NCBI GenBank assembly: GCA_022703485.1
Contig: JAKLDO010000029.1
Location: 1 to 36,209, forward strand
Direction of reading: 5' to 3'
DNA from: a bacterium
GTDB lineage: Bacteria; UBP6; UBA1177
DNA: 36,209 nucleotides
The notes beneath the pieces were generated by a model. It did not search any database, was not told the origin of the DNA, and was given only the letters and a program-made list of their open reading frames with translations. Every line of letters starts with the position of its first letter. Positions within the stretch are counted from its first letter, which is position 1. Positions 32,001 to 36,209 of the stretch are shown piece by piece. The position numbers and the translations under genes are program-made.

Positions 32001-35000
32001 TCAATATTGTGCTTGCGGCATCCATTCCGCCATACATAAGCACTGCTCCTCTTGATTCACTATATACCATCTTACAGCCGTACCTGGCTGCAGGAGTACT
32101 GCCCGAACTGTAGACCTCTGTCCAGCCGCTTCCGTCGTACTCCCATGTTTCGCTGTCAGGAGTATAGACTGTACCTGTCGCTCCACCGAAAAGAACGGTC
32201 CGGCCTCGTTTCCTGTCATATGCCATACAGTACTGCGTCCTCGCTGAAGGAGCTGTTGCAAACGACCTTAGATACCACATACTGCCGTCCCATTCCCAGG
32301 TATCATCTTTCTTGAAAGAGAACGGAACCTGAAAATTGTCACCGCCGAAAAGTATTAATCGGGACCTGTTGATATCATACACCATCGAATGTCCTATCCT
32401 GGTCGGAGGAAGAGCGCCGCCGTAACCTTTTCTTTCCCAGAAATATCCGTCCCAGACATGAGTATCATTTAATTCACATCTTGACCCGTCATCATAGTAT
32501 GACCATTCGCCGCCGAAAATATATACAAGTCCTTCGGTCGGATCATAGGCCGCGGCACCGTGATTTCTTCCTGATGTAAAACCGCCCAGTCCGCAATTAT
32601 TGGTAATTACAGGTTCAGATATCGTATACCATTCTCCATCGATCAGCGATTCAGCAGGAAGTGTCTCCACTTCTACATCTTCATAGGAATAGGATCTCTT
32701 CAGATATCTTGAGTAATAGGGTCTGTTATAGAAACTATGCGGATTAGGCCATTCCTGACCGGCGATCTTGTTGTTGAGGTTTGCGGTCCATTCCACATTC
32801 GGAACTCTCGGAAGATATGATGATATCTGCGAATAATCCGGTATGTCGATCCTTTTCCCTGAATATTTTACAGGATTCACATAAACCTCGTATGCATTTG
32901 AGACAAGAAGATTTGCTATACTGAAACTTCCGTCAGGCGATACCGTAGCATCACCCATGTACTGACCGTTCGACGAATATGCCTGTATCTTAACAATATC
33001 CTCAGAGGGCACTGCGAGCACTCCGCCTGTAAGAGAAGAATATGGAACTTTATTTGCTCCTGTGCCTTGCGGAAATCTCCTGAAGACCATCTGACCCGGA
33101 TCTATGTCACTTGACGAAGGTTCTGTCTTGTCAACATACAGTTTCCATGCGAGGTTCTGAGTACTTGAATTGCCAAGCATATCATACCAGGTGACCTTGA
33201 AATCGTATAGTCCTTCCGCAACAGCATCTGACAGCACTTTTGAATAATTCACCGTATTACCGCTGACAGACGGAGCACCGAGATCAAGAATACCGCTTGT
33301 GACAGGAGCGATCGTGACAGTCTGGACCGGATTGATGTCCTCGTCGGCAAACACTGAAAGTGAAACAGTTACAAATTCATTGCTGAACGGGTCTTTTACG
33401 CTTAAATAAAGAGTTTTACTGCCGCTGTCCCTTGCCGATGAAAAGGCCGGATATCTGTCGAACAGATGATTTACAAGTACAGGTCCGGTAAAATCAAATG
33501 CCACCTGCTGTGTAGTTCCGGGAGTTCCGTTGTCAGGATAACCGGTCTTTACATTGCCTGCATAGTCTTCCACTTCAAGAGTGACCATTTTCATTCCGTC
33601 GCCTTCATCACCTGTTATTTCATAATTATAACAGTAATTGTACCCTAATTCGCAGGTCTCTTTCAGTGTCGCCTCATATCCTCCTATCATAAGCACAGGA
33701 TCGTACGCAAGAGGTGCTTCAGTTGTAATATTACACTTGGCGAAAATGTAGTCCCCTTCCGCTCCGGCCTGAACACCTCCCGGAAGTGTATATCCGCTTG
33801 AAACTTCTATTATACATGTGTTGTTTACGAACTGCGGAGCTGTTCTGTCAACAGTCGAACTTCCCACAAGCTGCCAGTTACCGCTGTTGATCCAGTTACC
33901 TGCGGCATCTCTCGCTTTAACATAGAAAGATACTCCGCCCTCAGGAGTCGATGATGAAACAGTTGTTTTGTATAGGAAAACGGAATCCGTACTTACTCCT
34001 GTATCTTTTGTGAACGGTATCGTGCTTGCAATCGACATGCTGGCTGTATGAACCGGCTCACTGAACGAGAACCTCGACTCCATGAGCGTGCCTTCTTTTG
34101 CATACTGAGGCGACAGTGAGTTGCTGTGCATCTGCGGAACAGTGACATCGACAACAGCGGCATCAGGATACGGGAAAACATTTGTATTGCCTGCATCATC
34201 CTTAAGTTCTATTCCGAGGATCTTGGAACCGTCACCATCTGATGACTGAACATTAAGCCTGTAGTTGCAGGTTCCGCTCAGACAGTCTCCTCCCAGCTTG
34301 TTCATAACCCTTCCGCCAAGCATCACTATCGGGTTCTGGTAAAGAAGTTCACTTAGCGTGAACTGAGCAATGATATAATCACCTGACCTTGCGATCTGCG
34401 TTGATTTCACAAGGTTTGTCGACTGATCATAGACAAGAACACTGTTGACCGTTGCAGTCGGATCTGTTCTGTCCACTTTCGTCGAACCGGCAAGTGCCGG
34501 AGCTGACATCGTATTTCCGTTCTCATCAGTGCCTGTAATATAAAAACTGTATGTCCTGTCATGAGTGGAATTAAGTGCTGTCGTATCGATCGTACAGACA
34601 AAAGTCTGATTGTCAGAAGACGGAAAACCGCAATTATGAGCAGGCAGATAGCCTGACGGAGAAACAGTCAGATCTGCATTCTGTACAGTCACCATCTTCT
34701 CACTGAATGTGAAAGATACTGTAAGGTTGCTGTGTGTTTCATTGAGTTTGGAGGGTGACACATTTGAAAGAATCACTGTCGGCCTGGTCCTGTCGAACAG
34801 AGGTCCTGTGAAATCCTCTGACACTGTGTTGCCTCTGAGGTCTTCGACACTTATATTTATCGTTTTTTCACCGTCATCAACGCCTGTAAGATCATTGAAC
34901 ACATATGTGTACTGAAGTCCTGAAACTGATGAAGGTGCGTTCTTGACCTTTGTAGTTCCGAGTTTTACCACAGGATTTGCTCCCGGAGTTTCGCTCAGAG

Positions 35001-36209
35001 TGAAAACTACCGTCACACTTGCTGAGAGTGTATTGACAACCGCCGGTGTGAACGAATTGAACGTTATTACAGGATCGGTCCTGTCAACAAATGTCGATCC
35101 AAGAAGAACCGGGGAGACCATTGCATTGCCGTACTGGTCAGAGCCTGTCACATAATACGAATATCCGCCGTCGGCACTTGAATTTATAGAACTTACATTT
35201 ACGATGCACAGATACGACTGGTCATCACCGCCGGGAGATGAACAGCTGTGCGCCGGAAGTTTACCGGCAGGAATGACCGTGATATTTCCATTTACAAGAG
35301 GGGTCATTTTTTCACTGAATGTAAGGGATATCTGGATCTGGTTGGTATCATTGTTGACAGCACTTGGCGCCACACTTGAAGACACCACCTGAGGAACAGT
35401 CCTGTCAAAGAAAAGACCGCTGAAATCCTTTGCGTATGTATTGTCAGCCATATCACGCATCTGAACTGTCAGCATCTTAGGTCCATCAGTTATCCCTGAA
35501 AGGTCGCTAAAAATATAGGTGTACTGCAGACCTGAGACTGAAGAAGGCGAAGTCAGCGTTTTTTCAGACCCTATCTTTACCGCAGGAGCGACAGCAAGCG
35601 GTTCCGTAACCGTGAACACCACCGTTATCTGTGATGTATTCTTATTAACATTTGCCGGTGTGATCGAGTTCAGACTTGCATTCGGAGACGATCTGTCAAC
35701 TTCGGCCATCCCCAGCGTATACTGTGATTCCATCGAATTACCGGATGCATCGATACCGGTAACTTTGAATGTATAGATGCCGTTATCTGAAGAATCCAGA
35801 CCGGACGTATCTATCGTACATGATATTGTCTGATTACTGCCGTCAAGTGCTGTGCAGGTATGGGAAGGAAGCACCGACGCCGGCGAAACTGTCAGATAAC
35901 CGTTACTGAAAGCGCTCATCGGTTCACTGAAAGAGAAACTTATATTCAGTTCATTGACGCTCTTATTTACATCGGCAGGAGCCACACTTGAAGCTATGAC
36001 TTCAGGGGCGGTCCTGTCAACTTTTATGGTTCCTGACCATGTCGCTGATACTATATTTCCCGACCCGTCCTTAAGATCGACGAACACATTTTTACTGCCG
36101 TCCGTCAATGCTGACAGATCATTGAAATTATATGTAAATGTCTTTCCGCCGTTAGTAACTGAAGCGGGGGATGAACTGCTGAGCTCAGTGCCTATCCTTA
36201 CAACAGGAT
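29005..36209 (-). CDS. Giant modular surface protein (Ig-like, kelch, C-type lectin-like, Cys-rich), 5' end outside the window
   Basis: About 2400 residues are visible, and the reading frame stays open to the right edge, so the start is missing. The order from the N-terminal side is: about ten Ig-like units (33115-36209), joined by VDRTAP-type linkers; a CarboxypepD-regulatory-like unit near 32870-33030 (GQYMGDATVSPDGSFSI); about 12 kelch repeats (30770-32575); a beta-sandwich-like stretch; two C-type-lectin-like domains (29595-30365); and a Cys-rich tail (29008-29592) ending in FKNRCQ. The whole is surely extracellular. Probable roles are adhesion or carbohydrate binding, by inference from the modules. 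No membrane anchor, autotransporter barrel or sorting signal is seen at the C-terminus. The acidic lipoprotein gene follows after ten bases. Confidence 0.9.
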   Translation of the reverse strand, partial: PVVRIGTELSSSSPASVTNGGKTFTYNFNDLSALTDGSKNVFVDLKDGSGNIVSATWSGTIKVDRTAPEVIASSVAPADVNKSVNELNISFSFSEPMSAFSNGYLTVSPASVLPSHTCTALDGSNQTISCTIDTSGLDSSDNGIYTFKVTGIDASGNSMESQYTLGMAEVDRSSPNASLNSITPANVNKNTSQITVVFTVTEPLAVAPAVKIGSEKTLTSPSSVSGLQYTYIFSDLSGITDGPKMLTVQMRDMADNTYAKDFSGLFFDRTVPQVVSSSVAPSAVNNDTNQIQISLTFSEKMTPLVNGNITVIPAGKLPAHSCSSPGGDDQSYLCIVNVSSINSSADGGYSYYVTGSDQYGNAMVSPVLLGSTFVDRTDPVITFNSFTPAVVNTLSASVTVVFTLSETPGANPVVKLGTTKVKNAPSSVSGLQYTYVFNDLTGVDDGEKTINISVEDLRGNTVSEDFTGPLFDRTRPTVILSNVSPSKLNETHSNLTVSFTFSEKMVTVQNADLTVSPSGYLPAHNCGFPSSDNQTFVCTIDTTALNSTHDRTYSFYITGTDENGNTMSAPALAGSTKVDRTDPTATVNSVLVYDQSTNLVKSTQIARSGDYIIAQFTLSELLYQNPIVMLGGRVMNKLGGDCLSGTCNYRLNVQSSDGDGSKILGIELKDDAGNTNVFPYPDAAVVDVTVPQMHSNSLSPQYAKEGTLMESRFSFSEPVHTASMSIASTIPFTKDTGVSTDSVFLYKTTVSSSTPEGGVSFYVKARDAAGNWINSGNWQLVGSSTVDRTAPQFVNNTCIIEVSSGYTLPGGVQAGAEGDYIFAKCNITTEAPLAYDPVLMIGGYEATLKETCELGYNYCYNYEITGDEGDGMKMVTLEVEDYAGNVKTGYPDNGTPGTTQQVAFDFTGPVLVNHLFDRYPAFSSARDSGSKTLYLSVKDPFSNEFVTVSLSVFADEDINPVQTVTIAPVTSGILDLGAPSVSGNTVNYSKVLSDAVAEGLYDFKVTWYDMLGNSSTQNLAWKLYVDKTEPSSSDIDPGQMVFRRFPQGTGANKVPYSSLTGGVLAVPSEDIVKIQAYSSNGQYMGDATVSPDGSFSIANLLVSNAYEVYVNPVKYSGKRIDIPDYSQISSYLPRVPNVEWTANLNNKIAGQEWPNPHSFYNRPYYSRYLKRSYSYEDVEVETLPAESLIDGEWYTISEPVITNNCGLGGFTSGRNHGAAAYDPTEGLVYIFGGEWSYYDDGSRCELNDTHVWDGYFWERKGYGGALPPTRIGHSMVYDINRSRLILFGGDNFQVPFSFKKDDTWEWDGSMWYLRSFATAPSARTQYCMAYDRKRGRTVLFGGATGTVYTPDSETWEYDGSGWTEVYSSGSTPAARYGCKMVYSESRGAVLMYGGMDAASTILTDLWEWDGSEWINLNSPGPAVKDFGLAWNSVEESLYLLGGVDGSSNFSDDLWIWNGSSWSAGTAFPSGVSGPLLVYNAGRNMMMVAGGVSISGVGERTIVADTYGFVNNSWVIIDRNSHPEKLSSAASAYNSSDKKIVMFGGNDGSGDTNVTWEFDGISWHRKTTATTPAVQSGHTMAFAAGSVNRTVLYTKDAKTYSYDGTNWTLRGSSALPGNREGARMVYDSYNNKIVLFGGGYYGSGSYYFAEGTYQYDYSSNTWTKVCGSGTACSTQPPDRNDFAMVFDAKRNVTVLYGGRGFLGDTWEWNGTSWTERTITDPEGDGNPANSMVSPEMAYHSESGSVLLFGGDLETDTFVIWKYDGTSYKLISSTRETLRKYHSSAYFADAGRMVFHGGLDVADNLAEGTLIYNVGKNLRPMQMFSVKTDSANIPEDARIEDVNVRFTGGAQGFSNNTVVSSISYDIFYGGAWISLGDIDYDVNNTVEYSFSVKDRRLIEGMRYGTRDQINLAFRPTVPAEGVWNDSRSVIQDVEMTVRYNLDGTVFTYPRYTSYYISSASATWQNARNDCISRGGDLLILNSSQEQSYVESLPGYVNTAYYWIGYHDIWYDLEWRSVSGTYVWQGTSTGSAQNDAYTNWYTGFPTTSSTSNCVLMNKSVYGGKWYNSTCTTARPYICELSRENSYMISTETKTWDNARTACLNSGADLVTIDGYNEQKTLETVASGRTSYYLGFTDRDVDGEWRWVSGSNRWNGTSAGSSYFYTNWYTSRPYSGTNYNHASFYANYSHKWNTPYYTSVLYYICEFDSPQFCSLNDEACINGDTCCSEVCDTDAGECVNCIAENYHGCDEKADCCDGNPCNTATDTCVNLLNTGESTCEEVGDCANVLDTCPGGKCCRANQVACSTTNDCCSTSDICYATTGKCCRFIGDYCTTVTNCCFGECVLSGFRKTCECRTYNTACTLGSQCCSGSCVSLKCAKAAAGKYCYSGTDCSSGTCFKNRCQ
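29008..29592 (-). other. Cys-rich tail with repeated CC motifs
   Basis: The last 195 or so residues hold many cysteines in repeated DCCxGxxC-like units (DTCCSEVC, DCCDGNPC, KCCRANQVAC, NDCCSTSDIC, KCCRFIGDYC, TNCCFGEC, QCCSGSC, DCSSGTC). Such patterns form small disulfide knots in secreted proteins. They require oxidising conditions outside the cytoplasm. Confidence 0.75.
29595..30365 (-). other. Two tandem C-type-lectin-like domains
   Basis: Domain 1 (about 29975-30365) has TWQNARNDCISRGGDLLILN, YYWIGYHD, WRSVSGTYVW, TNWYTGFP and KWYNSTCTTARPYICEL, with all four canonical cysteines. Domain 2 (about 29595-29968) has TWDNARTACLNSGADLVTID, YYLGFTDRD, WRWVSGS and HKWNTPYYTSVLYYICEF, and keeps only the outer cysteine pair. 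Neither has a QPD/EPN or WND calcium-sugar motif. Confidence 0.8.
30770..32575 (-). repeat. About 12 kelch repeats (beta-propeller region)
   Basis: Each unit has a VYD...VLFGG strand pair followed by DTWEWDGSxW and a linker with PxxR. FGG-type ends include VYIFGG, LILFGG, TVLFGG, VLMYGG, LYLLGG, MMVAGG, IVMFGG, IVLFGG, TVLYGG, VLLFGG and MVFHGG. Eleven clear units and one worn one (VNRTVLYT) can be counted. This would suit two six-bladed propellers. Confidence 0.8.
33115..36209 (-). repeat. Alternating two-type Ig-like repeat array in the giant surface protein
   Basis: Roughly 100-residue units joined by VDRTxP or FDRTxP occur in two alternating kinds. Type A has SSSVAP...VN...ISFTFSEKM, then an LPAHxC...C pair and a YxFYITGTDxxGN end. 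Type B has SxTPAxVN...VVFTLSE, PVVKLG, the phrase SPSSVSGLQYTYxFxDLxG and VxDxxGNT. The order, from the right edge inward, is B (partial), A, B, A, B, A, B-like, A-like, B-like, then a divergent last unit. Confidence 0.8.

Noticed and set aside
33115..36209. CRISPR-like or DNA satellite repeat
   Set aside because: Repetition is at protein level with about 100-residue units and diverged DNA; the coding frame is continuous.

Overview
The window is 36.2 kb of gene-dense bacterial chromosome of moderately low GC, by eye near 40%. It holds 26 protein genes: 24 complete, plus one cut at each edge. I see no tRNA, rRNA, CRISPR array, insertion sequence or prophage gene. Several protein types point to a Myxococcota-like or other former deltaproteobacterial lineage. 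They are a lipoprotein with MopE-like Cys/Asp motifs and a choice-of-anchor L domain, a zinc-ribbon/GYF/TPR membrane giant, an FHA membrane protein, a region-4-only sigma-like protein, and lipoproteins with long Asp/Glu spacers. The low GC argues against a classical myxobacterium, so the phylum is an inference.

Layout, left to right. 1-712 (minus): start of a secreted protein and a DUF4160/DUF2442 pair that resembles a toxin-antitoxin module. 996-2799 (plus): a Bcp-type peroxiredoxin and a DUF1566 lipoprotein. 2873-7496 (plus): a tight, largely overlapping operon of housekeeping genes, nnr (NAD(P)HX repair), tsaE (t6A tRNA modification), an EI24-domain membrane protein, hemW and rnhB. 11907-7499 (minus): an operon of a lipoprotein, a small unknown protein, a TonB-like transducer, queC and the choice-of-anchor L lipoprotein. 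12200-12646 (plus): the sigma-region-4-like protein, behind a good promoter. 17285-12647 (minus): FHA protein, small secreted protein, HU, EamA transporter, iron-dependent alcohol dehydrogenase. 17475-23689 (plus): coaBC, a DtxR/MntR-type regulator, a Crp-like protein and a 1289-residue zinc-ribbon/GYF/TPR protein. 23780-25642 (plus): ornithine aminotransferase and a membrane-anchored conserved protein. 36209-25635 (minus): a giant modular surface protein running off the right edge, an acidic lipoprotein and a secreted metallophosphoesterase.

Two themes stand out. The first is a large cell-envelope commitment: at least eight lipoprotein or exported products, including a protein of more than 2400 residues that combines alternating Ig-like repeats, about 12 kelch repeats, two C-type-lectin-like domains and a Cys-rich tail. 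The second is regulatory architecture that can be read directly. Several promoters have TTGACT-type -35 boxes. Starts often use TTG, neighbouring genes often overlap, and three convergent gene pairs have no room for a terminator between them. The FHA protein and the TPR giant, on either side of the coaBC operon, end in similar helical motifs, which suggests a shared partner or origin.
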